Both the position numbers and the translations under genes were made by a program. A stretch of 64,000 bases of DNA from Chryseobacterium phosphatilyticum (GTDB taxonomy: Bacteria; Bacteroidota; Bacteroidia; Flavobacteriales; Weeksellaceae), in NCBI RefSeq assembly GCF_002899825.2, contig NZ_PPED02000005.1, forward strand, positions 1 to 64,000, in the 5' to 3' direction. Each line of letters starts with the position of its first letter. The first letter of the stretch is position 1. The notes beneath the pieces are model-generated. The model had not been told where the DNA came from and searched no databases. It was given only the letters and a program-made list of their open reading frames with translations. Below, piece by piece: positions 33,405 to 41,520 of this stretch.

Positions 33405-34472
33405 TTAATAGTTTTCTAGTGTTCTGTGAAGTTCTTCTCTAAATGTATAGATCTCATCCAGGCTATTGAGTAATACTTTTTGCCCTGAATCTTTACCATT
33501 GTGAAATGTTTCAATATATTTATTTGCAGTATTGAAATGGAGTCTGCACAGTGGCTTTCTGTTGTTGTCGTCGAGGAGAATTCCAAAATAAGAAAGGGTA
33601 TCTCTATATGCAATTCGGGTTGCAGGAATTTTTTCACGCATGATGGCTTTTACAATCTGGAATCCTTCAAGCTCTTCTTCTGTTGTAATAATTTTAGTTT
33701 CATTATTTTCATCTATTGGCTGAGCAGATTTTATCTCATCATCTTGTTTTTCAATTTGCTCATTGATATTTAATGCAGATTTAAGCCTGAAACTAATAGA
33801 TTCGTTGATAGAAGTTGTTAATGCCTTTTTAGTATACTCTTTAAAAGAAATCATTCTGTTTGCGGTAATAGGTTTTTCAAAGAATCTGCTGACCAGAAGC
33901 TTTACAATCTCATCAGATGGAGCTTCTATTTCTTTTTCAAATTCTTTTCTTATGGCCCTAATGTATTTTAGCGCTTCAGCAGAATCTAAAATACTTTCTA
34001 AATTGTAATCTTTTTTTGTAAAACTTTCCAATATTTTGATTGAGCTATCTTTTAAATCTTCGATATTGATGGTGAAAAAAGGTTTTTCATCCATAATATT
34101 GGGCTTTTCAAGGTCTGTATAAAAGTTATATATGATCCCATTTGTGAGGACCCCAAATCTTGTTTTGGAGACATGGTAATATCTATGAAGTTGAGAATTA
34201 TGAGCATCGGCACTTTCTTTCCAATGTTTACACTCTATGATAAAAATTGGCTCATCATTATTTTTGATTACATAGTCTACTTTTTCTCCTTTCTTTGTTC
34301 CGATATCACAAACGTGTTCGGGAATTACTTCTGTAGGATTAAAGATATCATAACCCAGAATTTGTATAAAGGGCATTACAAAAGCATTTTTCGTTGCTTC
34401 TTCGGTACCAATCTGATCTTTTAATCCTGATACTTTTTGCTGTAATTGCTCAAGTTTGATTTTAAGGTCCAT
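33405..34472 (-). CDS. HsdR N-terminal-like PD-(D/E)xK nuclease domain protein
   Basis: A 355-residue protein whose N-terminal half (about 1-150) matches the type I restriction enzyme HsdR N-terminal domain. It contains EEATKNAFVMPFIQILGYD, then D66 in KVDYVI and E80-C-K82 in FIIECKHWK, completing the D...ExK metal site. The C-terminal half (about 200-355) includes a predicted coiled region and a module reading TTEEELEGFQIVKAIMREK ... LHFNTANKYIE. There is no helicase motor, HsdM or HsdS nearby, so this is not a complete restriction system. The promoter shares a TTACGG-N4-CCGTAA dyad with the gene at 37514. A biological role is not known. Confidence 0.85.
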   Translation of the reverse strand: MDLKIKLEQLQQKVSGLKDQIGTEEATKNAFVMPFIQILGYDIFNPTEVIPEHVCDIGTKKGEKVDYVIKNNDEPIFIIECKHWKESADAHNSQLHRYYHVSKTRFGVLTNGIIYNFYTDLEKPNIMDEKPFFTINIEDLKDSSIKILESFTKKDYNLESILDSAEALKYIRAIRKEFEKEIEAPSDEIVKLLVSRFFEKPITANRMISFKEYTKKALTTSINESISFRLKSALNINEQIEKQDDEIKSAQPIDENNETKIITTEEELEGFQIVKAIMREKIPATRIAYRDTLSYFGILLDDNNRKPLCRLHFNTANKYIETFHNGKDSGQKVLLNSLDEIYTFREELHRTLENY

Positions 34473-34494
34473 TGTTTTGTTTTTATTTATATTC

Positions 34495-34539
34495 CAAAAG
34501 TATAACCCTTTAAAGGGCGATCCTTACGGGTTTCCGTAA
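34495..34539 (-). promoter_or_regulatory. Promoter with TTACGG-N4-CCGTAA dyad (nuclease gene)
   Basis: A perfect dyad with arms TTACGG (34524-34529) and CCGTAA (34534-34539), spacer GTTT, lies 21 bases upstream of a -7 element TACTTTTG (34502-34495, minus strand). CCCTTTAAAGGG, a palindrome at 34507-34518, lies between. The gene start is at 34472. Confidence 0.6.
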
Positions 34540-34542
34540 AAG

Positions 34543-34576
34543 CAAAAAACCTTTCGAAAAAAACGAAAGGTTTTCT
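34543..34576 (-). terminator. Terminator of the TPR kinase/regulator operon
   Basis: AAAACCTTTCG pairs with CGAAAGGTTTT around seven bases, with T-run on the minus strand. It lies just past the response regulator stop codon. Confidence 0.85.
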
Positions 34577-34596
34577 ATTATCATTGTACAATAAAC

Positions 34597-35262
34597 TTAT
34601 ATAATTCCCCAGTCTTTACATAAGGCAATGAGCTGCTCGTTATTGAGAACTCCTAAAGATTCTTTAAGGTTGTTCAGAGCTTTTTCAACACTGCTGAGGC
34701 TTGAAGGTTTAATATTATTTTCTTTTAAATAATCAGGGATATTTTTTTGAATCATTCCCTCGGAAAGAAGTTTGACAAGAATCTTATCAAATTTTGTAAA
34801 GTCATAGGAGTTTTTATTCTTGATAGAATCTTTTACATTGGAAGAAATATATTTTTCATTATTATATACTGCTTTTATAGCACGTTTTAATTCTTTAATG
34901 TCTTCCCGCCCTTTAGAGACAAAACCGTTGATGTGATGATCTGCGAAAAGTTTTTCAACAATTTCCGGCCTGTTTTCAATTGAAAAAACAATAATTTTAA
35001 TCGTGGGGGCATCTTCTTTAATAGCATCCACAAGTTCTTTACCATTTTTTAAATTTTGCTCTCTATGGTCTGTATCGAATGACAAATCAGTAATTAATAA
35101 ATCATAAGGACTTTTCTCCCGAATACTTTTTTTTACCTTCATCCATGCATCATCACAATAATGTACATTATCTGAAGTTTCAATTTTTAATTCCTCAACT
35201 GCTTTTTGGACAGATATATTAAAACTTTCAAAATCTTCGGCTATTAGTGCTTTTTTAAACAT
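34597..35262 (-). CDS. LuxR/NarL-type response regulator
   Basis: A 221-residue response regulator. The receiver (about 1-125) has the acidic E9-D10, the phosphoacceptor D59 (DLLITDLSF), Ser of IVFSIE and Lys of GFVSKGRED. The C-terminal region (about 155-221) is a GerE-like helix-turn-helix variant of the Bacteroidota type (LSEGMIQKNIPDYLKENN, SSLSSVEKALNNLKESL). It starts 4 bases after the TPR kinase gene ends and is the obvious partner. TTACGG-N4-CCGTAA dyads in the two flanking promoters are candidate binding sites for it. Confidence 0.88.
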   Translation of the reverse strand: MFKKALIAEDFESFNISVQKAVEELKIETSDNVHYCDDAWMKVKKSIREKSPYDLLITDLSFDTDHREQNLKNGKELVDAIKEDAPTIKIIVFSIENRPEIVEKLFADHHINGFVSKGREDIKELKRAIKAVYNNEKYISSNVKDSIKNKNSYDFTKFDKILVKLLSEGMIQKNIPDYLKENNIKPSSLSSVEKALNNLKESLGVLNNEQLIALCKDWGII

Positions 35263-35266
35263 AATT

Positions 35267-36898
35267 TTATTTTTTGACTGGAAATGAAAGGTTTATCTTT
35301 AACCCTTTTTCTGTTTGTGTCTCAAAATTAATTGTTCCGTTTATAGAATTTATACGGGATTCCGTATTTTTCAATCCATTTTTGGGAATGTGCTTATGAA
35401 TTCCCACTCCGTTGTCTGAATATAAAATGGTAACAAGGTTATTTTCTCTTTCAAAATCAATCATCACACGATCTGCTTTACTATGTTTTTTCATATTGGT
35501 CATGAATTCCTGAAGAATGTAGAAAACTTCAATTTTAGCGATTTCTGATACTCCGTTCCAAAGTTCTTCTTCATTTCCGATAATAGGAACCTTAATTATT
35601 TCTGAGGAGTAAGATTTTAGCATTTTTGAGAGTTGTTTTGAAAAATCTTTTTCTAAGGCAAGATCTTTGTCTTCATAGGAAATATCACGGGAAATATGAT
35701 AAATGCTTTCAAGCTTATCCAGCAGTTCGTTTTTGTCAATAACAGTAATATTTTCTACTTCGGACATCACGTGATATACTTTGTTGGCCACCTTGTCATG
35801 AACTTTTTTAGAATATTTGAGTTCTGTATTTTTTACTTCCAGTTGTAATTTGCTTTGTTTTCTTTTATATATGATGAAACCGGCAATCAAACAAATTCCT
35901 AAAGCAGCTATACCGATATTTTGTTTTAAAATCTGATTTTCTTTCTGTACATTTTCAGTTTTTAACTTTTCTGCTCCGAATCTTATAAGTGCAAATTGGT
36001 TTTTAGCTTTATTCCTCGCGGTTTGCAGGCTGTCATTAAGGTGTTGATAATCATTGAAATAAACCAGTCTGTTGACGGGGTCTAAATTAATCATCTTTTG
36101 TAAAGCTTCTGTCTGGTCATCAGGGTTGTTGACTTTTTTTGCGATATCCAACATTTTTTTAGCATATTCTAAAGCTTCATTAGGATTTTGCTTTTCATAA
36201 TAATCACATAAATATAAATAATTTACAATCAATCCTTCCCTGTCATTCGCCTTAACACGGATTTCCATTGCTTTCAATAATTCAGGCTCAGGATTGTATG
36301 AAGGGTTTTGAAGCCATTTTACTCTTGCAAGATTGGCCATAACTCTTGCAAGCTCTTTTGAAGACCCCTTTTGAATTTGGGTATATATATTTTCATAAAT
36401 CGTTATGGCTTCATTATATTTTTTTAATTGTTTTAAAACATTGGCTTTGTTATTTAAATAAATATTTTTTTCAGGTGTTTCATCTGAAAACTTTATGGCA
36501 AGGTCATAGAATTTCAATGCCTCCTGATACTGTTTCAAATTGTAGCTTGAAATTCCAAGATTATTATAATTAGACTTTATATATGCATAATCTTGTTTAT
36601 TATTATCATTAAAGTATTTTGTTGCTTCAAGAGATGTTTCCTGTCCCCCTAAATTATCTCCTTTTTGTGTTGAAATGATGGCCAGATTTATTAAACTTTT
36701 TCCTACCCCGATACTATCGTTTTTTTGAGAAAACAGATATTTTGCCTTATAAAAATAAGCATAGGCACTATCTTCATTTCCTGCATCTTTAAAATCAAAT
36801 GCTTTGTCATAGTAAAAATTGTTAGATACATTTCTTTCTTTTGAACATGATAGTATGGACAAAACGATAATAATAATGCTAAAAGATATTGTTCTCAA
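35267..36898 (-). CDS. TPR-repeat sensor histidine kinase (HisKA_3-like)
   Basis: A 543-residue sensor kinase of the NarX/DesK-like class. A lipoprotein-type signal (MRTISFSIIIIVLSILSC, Cys18) or signal anchor precedes five or more tetratricopeptide repeats (about 28-290, for example YNNLGISSYNLKQYQEALKF). These form the presumed periplasmic sensor. One transmembrane helix (about 327-343) follows. The kinase part has a dimerisation helix with the phosphoacceptor in KKVHDKVANKVYHVM and an ATPase domain with QEFMTNMKKHSKADR (N box) and YSDNGVGI (G1). The last segment GLKNTESRINSINGTI is typical of this class. A third TACGG-N4-CCGTA sequence falls inside the coding region at 35353-35366. Confidence 0.88.
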   Translation of the reverse strand: MRTISFSIIIIVLSILSCSKERNVSNNFYYDKAFDFKDAGNEDSAYAYFYKAKYLFSQKNDSIGVGKSLINLAIISTQKGDNLGGQETSLEATKYFNDNNKQDYAYIKSNYNNLGISSYNLKQYQEALKFYDLAIKFSDETPEKNIYLNNKANVLKQLKKYNEAITIYENIYTQIQKGSSKELARVMANLARVKWLQNPSYNPEPELLKAMEIRVKANDREGLIVNYLYLCDYYEKQNPNEALEYAKKMLDIAKKVNNPDDQTEALQKMINLDPVNRLVYFNDYQHLNDSLQTARNKAKNQFALIRFGAEKLKTENVQKENQILKQNIGIAALGICLIAGFIIYKRKQSKLQLEVKNTELKYSKKVHDKVANKVYHVMSEVENITVIDKNELLDKLESIYHISRDISYEDKDLALEKDFSKQLSKMLKSYSSEIIKVPIIGNEEELWNGVSEIAKIEVFYILQEFMTNMKKHSKADRVMIDFERENNLVTILYSDNGVGIHKHIPKNGLKNTESRINSINGTINFETQTEKGLKINLSFPVKK

Positions 36899-36923
36899 AG
36901 GAAATTAGATTTGACCCTAATTT

Positions 36924-36957
36924 AAAAAAAATAAGCGAAATTTTAATTTTCGCTTAT
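36924..36957 (-). terminator. Terminator of the 55-residue protein gene
   Basis: ATAAGCGAAA pairs with TTTCGCTTAT around a short AT loop and is followed on the minus strand by eight Ts. It separates the small gene from the TPR kinase gene. Confidence 0.8.
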
Positions 36958-36964
36958 CTTGTTG

Positions 36965-37132
36965 TTATTTTCTCGGTGGAGTTTGACCATTTTCTCCGCT
37001 TGTATCTCCTGGATCTGTTGGAATTGTCGGACTTGTCACTGTTACCAAAGGAGGATTATTATCATTTTCTGTTGTATTCGCGTTATTATTTGGGAATGCT
37101 AAACCTAATAGCATTAATATAAACTGGATCAT
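36965..37132 (-). CDS. Small Pro/Thr/Asn-rich hypothetical protein
   Basis: A 55-residue peptide starting MIQFILMLLGLAFPNNNA: a short hydrophobic N-terminus (2-13) that could be a membrane anchor or an inefficient signal, then a polar Asn/Thr/Pro/Gly tail ending TPPRK. A longer frame to 37186 exists, but the added residues show no feature. It has its own terminator. No family was recognised. Its location beside the TPR kinase gene may be meaningful. Confidence 0.5.
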   Translation of the reverse strand: MIQFILMLLGLAFPNNNANTTENDNNPPLVTVTSPTIPTDPGDTSGENGQTPPRK

Positions 37133-37186
37133 TTCCTTAAAATTTAAAATTTGAGCATTTCTGTAGTTGCCAGTGAAACCGATCAC

Positions 37187-37447
37187 AGGTAGAGCTACAC
37201 GATTAAAAAATTTGAAGCGCTTCTAAATTTTTGGGAAGTGAACCTTCAAAAACGGAGGAGAAACATCTGCTTCCCAACCCGGAGTTTTCCTCCGTTTTAT
37301 CAGGTGATTTTAAAATCAGTTTTGTACTTTTGTTTTTGTAATGTTTTGTTTATCACTGATTTTCTTATGACAAAGATGCGACAAGATGTGACGCATTAGT
37401 TAGACAAAGAATAGACATCGATAGACAGAAAATGGACAAGGATTATA
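37187..37447. other. Structured non-coding region upstream of the dyad promoter
   Basis: About 260 bases without a gene but with strong pairing potential. AAAAATTTGAAGC/GCTTCTAAATTTTT is a hairpin around 37206-37232. AAAACGGAGGA (37248-37258) pairs with TCCTCCGTTTT (37287-37297). GGGAAG (37233-37238) pairs with CTTCCC (37270-37275). The last two pairings overlap and cannot both form as a nested structure. The downstream A/T tracts could make one a terminator. No known RNA family was recognised. Confidence 0.45.
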
Positions 37448-37492
37448 TTACGGTAATCCGTAATGTGGTATGAGTGGGAATCATCTATTTTG
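37448..37492 (+). promoter_or_regulatory. Promoter with TTACGG-N4-CCGTAA dyad (membrane protein gene)
   Basis: A perfect dyad TTACGG (37448-37453), TAAT, CCGTAA (37458-37463) lies 22 bases upstream of a -7-like TATTTTG (37486-37492) and 51 bases before the start codon. This matches the arrangement in front of the nuclease gene at 34472. Confidence 0.6.
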
Positions 37493-37513
37493 TAAAGACT
37501 CAAAAAACGATAT

Positions 37514-38332
37514 ATGTCCAAGAAAAAACTACTAATTCATGAGGTGTTTGATAAGGCACGGGAAGACTTTCCAAACAAAAATTCGAAGAGCGGACTATCT
37601 TCGGAGCTATCAGATCTTTTTGAGAGTGAAATGAACTTTATTATTCATGAAAAAACATTTATCCGCTACTATGATGCTTATATAGGTACTGGTAAAGAGA
37701 TGGATATTAAGGATATTGTAATTCTTGATAAGCTTAGCCAATATGTTGGCTTTAAGACTTTTGTAGATTTTTCAAAGAATTTTATTAGAAAAGAAGAGCC
37801 GGGGAAGTCAACGACATTAAAAATAGATGTAGATGATGAAGAGCTGTTATCTGAAAAGATAGGTAATCATATAAGAATTACAATCAACCAACATTTTAAA
37901 ATGCCTGAATTTGTCAAGCAAAATGGTTTGGGTATTGCCGGAGTACTGTTGGTTGGGAGTTTATTCATTGGGAATTATTACTATTCATCAAAGAACAAAT
38001 CACCGTTGGGAATTTTCGGACCAATCAATGAAATGAACTGCATGTATTGGGACAAGAACGAATATAAGTTAGCAAGTTGTGAAGATAAAGATCCTACTCA
38101 TAATCTTATGCCTAAAGACACCATTCAGCTTAGATATTTTAAAAGGATTACAAGAAAAGATACGCTTACCGTAGACAATGCCCTGGGAAGAACGTGGTAT
38201 TCCAAGTATAGTGGAAATGTAGAGTTTTTTACGATGGATGGGGTAGACCCTGATAACGGACGTGAGTTGAGGTCTTCAACTCCTTATATTATTGATAAAT
38301 ATGCCGGAATTTCGGTTGCTGTAGAGGAATAA
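37514..38332 (+). CDS. Hypothetical single-pass membrane protein
   Basis: A 272-residue protein of unknown family. The cytoplasmic N-terminal part (1-135) is helical and charged. One transmembrane helix (about 138-157, NGLGIAGVLLVGSLFIGNYY) leads to a roughly 115-residue C-terminal, presumably periplasmic, domain with two Cys (MNCMYWDKNEYKLASCED) that could form a disulfide. The N-terminal domain could bind DNA or protein, as in anti-sigma-like or transmembrane regulators, but no motif proves this. The shared dyad upstream suggests co-regulation with the nuclease gene by the adjacent two-component pair. The start at ATG 37514 is well placed after the promoter. Confidence 0.75.
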   Translation: MSKKKLLIHEVFDKAREDFPNKNSKSGLSSELSDLFESEMNFIIHEKTFIRYYDAYIGTGKEMDIKDIVILDKLSQYVGFKTFVDFSKNFIRKEEPGKSTTLKIDVDDEELLSEKIGNHIRITINQHFKMPEFVKQNGLGIAGVLLVGSLFIGNYYYSSKNKSPLGIFGPINEMNCMYWDKNEYKLASCEDKDPTHNLMPKDTIQLRYFKRITRKDTLTVDNALGRTWYSKYSGNVEFFTMDGVDPDNGRELRSSTPYIIDKYAGISVAVEE

Positions 38333-38356
38333 AAAAAAGCGAAGATTTCTCTCCGC
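38332..38356 (-). terminator. Terminator of msrA
   Basis: On the minus strand GCGGAGA pairs with TCTTCGC (one G-T pair) around GAAA and is followed by eight Ts. Confidence 0.7.
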
Positions 38357-38362
38357 CCTGTA

Positions 38363-38917
38363 TTATTCTGCATTCAGCATTCCCAGTTCTCCGTAATGCT
38401 TTTTGAATTTCTGAATTTTAGGTCCTACAACTGCGCTACAGTAAGGCTGTGTTGGATTTTCATTATAATATCCCTGATGATATTGTTCTGCCGGCCAGAA
38501 CTTTTCGAATTGAGTTAATTCAGTTACATAGGTTCCTGCCCATCTTCCTGATTCCTGAGAGACTTTAATCGCTTCTTCTGCTTTTACTTTCTCTGCATTA
38601 TCTTTATAATAAATAACGGAACGGTATTGAGTTCCGATGTCATTGCCTTGTCTGTTCAATTGAGTAGGATCATGAAGGAAGAAAAATACATCCATCAATT
38701 GTTCATAAGAAATGATGGCAGGATCGTAAGTGATCTGTACTACTTCTGCATGGCCGGTTTCACCAGTACATACTTCCTGATAAGTAGGATTGTCTTTATG
38801 TCCGCCAGAATAGCCTGAAATTGCAGACTCTACTCCTTTCAGCATATTGAAACAGCTTTCCACACACCAGAAACATCCGCCCCCGAAGGTAATCTGTTCG
38901 AAATTATTGTTATCCAT
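38363..38917 (-). CDS. msrA: Peptide-methionine (S)-S-oxide reductase MsrA
   Basis: A 184-residue cytoplasmic repair enzyme that reduces methionine-S-sulfoxide. The catalytic motif GGGCFWC gives Cys15 in its usual context FGGGCFWCVE. Further family signatures are GYSGGHKDNPTYQEVCTGETGHAE, seen in segments across residues 36-59, FFLHDPTQLNRQGNDIGTQYRS and YHQGYYNENP. The C-terminal Cys in QPYCSAVVGPK is the likely resolving residue. It is complete and monocistronic. Confidence 0.96.
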   Translation of the reverse strand: MDNNNFEQITFGGGCFWCVESCFNMLKGVESAISGYSGGHKDNPTYQEVCTGETGHAEVVQITYDPAIISYEQLMDVFFFLHDPTQLNRQGNDIGTQYRSVIYYKDNAEKVKAEEAIKVSQESGRWAGTYVTELTQFEKFWPAEQYHQGYYNENPTQPYCSAVVGPKIQKFKKHYGELGMLNAE

Positions 38918-38940
38918 TTTGGTAATTATTTTATTTAATT

Positions 38941-39064
38941 GCTTTTCTTATGACTTTCGGAAAAGCGTATCAAAAGTAGGAAAAAGTTTTTCATTTGCGT
39001 AAAAATCAGAGGCTCTAAACTCAAATTATTGTAATAGATATGACAAATGATTTTCAACGCAAAT
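38941..39064. repeat. Inverted repeats upstream of msrA
   Basis: GCTTTTC...GAAAAGC (38941-38966) forms a hairpin. ATTTGCGTAAAAATCA (38993-39008) is mirrored by TGATTTTCAACGCAAAT (39048-39064). Together they fill most of the gap to the ROK gene. The role is unknown. Confidence 0.5.
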
Positions 39065-39161
39065 AATCACAAACTATAAGAATGAATATTGGTTATAGGA
39101 GTATTGGAACGATGGTGAAGCATTTAAAAAGAGACGATCATCTGCGAAGCCCGGGGGAAAT

Positions 39162-39186
39162 AAAAAAGCACCCTAAAAGGATGCTC
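39162..39186 (-). terminator. Terminator of the ROK gene
   Basis: On the minus strand GCATCC pairs with GGGTGC (one T-G pair) around a short loop and runs into TTTTTTA. Confidence 0.65.
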
Positions 39187-39210
39187 CATATTATTCACTG
39201 TCATATTCAA

Positions 39211-40179
39211 TTACTTTTCCCAAACCAAAGCACTTGCACCAAGGATGGCAGCATCTGCTTCGTTAAGTTCACTGAATACCAGTTTCACTTTATTTCTGAA
39301 AATAGGAAGAAGATTTCTTTCCATATGAAGTTTAGCTGGCTTTAGGATAAAATCTCCTGCCTTGATAACTCCTCCGAATAAAAGAATTGCTTCCGGTGAA
39401 GAAAACATCACAAAGTTGGCCAATGCTTCACCAAGCTTTTGTCCTGTATACCTGAAAACTTCAAGAGCAATAGGGTCATCTTTCATAGCACATTCATAGA
39501 CCGTTTTAGAATTAATTTCATCTTCAGGATATTGATTCAGCATGGATTCCGGAAATTCTGCTCGCATTTTCTTGGCAGTGATGGTAATTCCCGTTGCTGA
39601 AGCGTAGGCTTCAAGGCTTCCTTCAGAACCTGTACTCCAGTGTTTTCTTCCTCCAGGTTTTACGATCGTATGACCTAGTTCGCCTGCAAAACCGTCGTGT
39701 CCATAGATCAAGTTTCCGTTGGCAATAATTCCACTTCCTACTCCTGTTCCAAGGGTAATCATGATAAAATCTTTCATTCCTCTAGCTGCTCCGAACAGCA
39801 TCTCACCCAATGCTGCTGCATTAGCATCATTGGTAACCGTACAAGGTAAGTTGAATTTAGCTTTCATCAGTTCTGCAAAAGGGATAACCCCTTTCCAGGG
39901 TAGATTAGGAGCCAGTTCAATCGTTCCTTTGTAATAGTTTGCATTCGGTGCCCCTACTCCGATTCCGTCAAAGTGTTTTTCTGTACCGTGCTTTTCCATT
40001 AAAGGATAAACGTTTTCATATAAAGCATCGATGAAATCTTCAACTTTGTCATATGCATCGGTTTTCAGGTTTCCTTTGTCCAGAACCTCGCCACGGTGAT
40101 TTACGATTCCGAACTTGGTATTGGTTCCACCGATATCAACTCCCAGGGCAACTTGTTTTGATAAATCTATTAATGACAT
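39211..40179 (-). CDS. ROK-family sugar kinase without zinc cysteines
   Basis: A 322-residue kinase of the ROK family, probably a glucokinase or related hexose/amino-sugar kinase. The phosphate loop is ALGVDIGGTNTKFGIV (11-26). The catalytic Asp lies in VTNDANAAALGE, and LGTGVGSGII and FAGELGHTIVKPGG follow. The segment that normally carries the CxCGxxGCxE zinc site reads RKHWSTGSEGSLE, so all three cysteines are replaced while the Glu is kept. The length and C-terminus are otherwise normal. The substrate cannot be fixed from sequence. The gene is monocistronic. Confidence 0.9.
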   Translation of the reverse strand: MSLIDLSKQVALGVDIGGTNTKFGIVNHRGEVLDKGNLKTDAYDKVEDFIDALYENVYPLMEKHGTEKHFDGIGVGAPNANYYKGTIELAPNLPWKGVIPFAELMKAKFNLPCTVTNDANAAALGEMLFGAARGMKDFIMITLGTGVGSGIIANGNLIYGHDGFAGELGHTIVKPGGRKHWSTGSEGSLEAYASATGITITAKKMRAEFPESMLNQYPEDEINSKTVYECAMKDDPIALEVFRYTGQKLGEALANFVMFSSPEAILLFGGVIKAGDFILKPAKLHMERNLLPIFRNKVKLVFSELNEADAAILGASALVWEK

Positions 40180-40258
40180 TTCTATGATTAAATTCTAGGG
40201 TCTAAAATTATAAAAAAGATTGTATTAATAGATTATTAACCGAATATTATTTAAAGTT

Positions 40259-41470
40259 TTACGCTGTTTTTACCGGTTTTTTCTTTTTTCTGCCCCACCA
40301 GATCATAAATCCGGTTACCGGAAGAGAAGCACATATTAAACTTACAACAAAGGCAATGATCTTTGTTGGGAGTCCTAAGATTGCTCCAACGTGAATGTCA
40401 TAATTGGCTCCCACTACTTTTTCACCAAAGTTTTTGTCTTTAGGGTCATGGGTGTGAAGAAGCTCACCGGAGTTTTCATCAAAGATAAGACTGCTGCTTT
40501 TGTGGTAAGAATATGATAAATGCTTTACATATACTTCAAAATTCGGATGTTCGTGATCATCCATATGCTCGTGTCCCAGATCAATAGCAAAACCATAGGA
40601 ATCCGGATATTTTTCTTTGACCGTATTAATAATTTTATCCAGCGTGCCTTCGGTTCTCAATTCGATAGGTGCTTTGGTTTTAATATTCGAAAAATCCGGG
40701 TATTTTGTATTTCCTCCGGAAAATACCACGTATACCATGGCCTGTACCACAAAGAAAGCATAGAAAAGACCGGTAATGGAGAATATCAGGGCAAAGATAG
40801 AGGCATAAAACCCCAATACATTGTGAAGGTCATAATTCTTTCTCTTCCAGCTTTTAATATTTTTCCATTTGAAGGCAAAACGTTGTTTTCTTGCTGCTTT
40901 ATTTTTAGGCCACCAAAGGATAATTCCACTGATCAGCATGATGATAAATATGATTACAGGAATTCCTACAACATAAGTTCCCCAGTCCTGTTTTAAAAGG
41001 AAACTCCAGTGGATCATTTTAACAATATTGAAAAATCCGTTTTTCTCATCATACACTCTAAGCACTTTTCCTGTATAAGGATTTACATAGGCCTGTTTGT
41101 AGACCGGATATTCGTCAAAATAATTCCATGCTTTTGTATTGTGCTCATACCAGAAGAACATGTACGACATTTTCTTATCGATTGGAATATTGACCCAGTG
41201 AATAGGATACTTTTCCTTTACCTGCTCAGCAACGGTTTTTTCCATGGCACGAATAGGAAGGACCTGTTTTTGTTCAATATTCTGTTCGTTATGGTAAATG
41301 ACATCTTTGCGGATCAGATTCTCTACCTCATCTTTGAATACATACAAAGCTCCGGTAATGGAAATGATAAAGATTAAAAATCCTATTCCCAGACCGAACC
41401 ACAAGTGGAGTTTTGCAGACCATTTTTTAAAAAATCCCGGCTTGTTTTTATGATGATGCTTTTTCCTCAT
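40259..41470 (-). CDS. PepSY-associated transmembrane protein (copy A)
   Basis: A 403-residue inner-membrane protein of the PepSY_TM family, often encoded with siderophore receptors and linked to ferric-siderophore reduction. Helices are near 20-41 (LHLWFGLGIGFLIFIISITG), about 160-185 (VVGIPVIIFIIMLISGIILWW), about 222-250 and about 370-392. A periplasmic PepSY region lies between. His residues in HLWFGL, IHWSFLL, YDLHNVLGFYA and ANYDIHVGAILG are candidate haem ligands. I chose MRKKHHH at 41470, matching the paralogue's MRKKQHH start. It is the last gene of the iron-uptake locus. Confidence 0.88.
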   Translation of the reverse strand: MRKKHHHKNKPGFFKKWSAKLHLWFGLGIGFLIFIISITGALYVFKDEVENLIRKDVIYHNEQNIEQKQVLPIRAMEKTVAEQVKEKYPIHWVNIPIDKKMSYMFFWYEHNTKAWNYFDEYPVYKQAYVNPYTGKVLRVYDEKNGFFNIVKMIHWSFLLKQDWGTYVVGIPVIIFIIMLISGIILWWPKNKAARKQRFAFKWKNIKSWKRKNYDLHNVLGFYASIFALIFSITGLFYAFFVVQAMVYVVFSGGNTKYPDFSNIKTKAPIELRTEGTLDKIINTVKEKYPDSYGFAIDLGHEHMDDHEHPNFEVYVKHLSYSYHKSSSLIFDENSGELLHTHDPKDKNFGEKVVGANYDIHVGAILGLPTKIIAFVVSLICASLPVTGFMIWWGRKKKKPVKTA

Positions 41471-41520
41471 ATCAATTTTAAAGTACCGCAAAGATAAACT
41501 TTACTTTTTATTTAGATTAA

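Noticed and set aside
35353-35366. Third TACGG-N4-CCGTA as a regulatory site
   Set aside because: It falls within coding sequence of the kinase (the TESRIN segment) and is explained by codons; kept only as a remark.
39082-39345. 87-codon plus-strand frame starting MNIGYRSIG
   Set aside because: Its second half is antisense to the ROK kinase gene and the ROK terminator lies inside it; no independent support.
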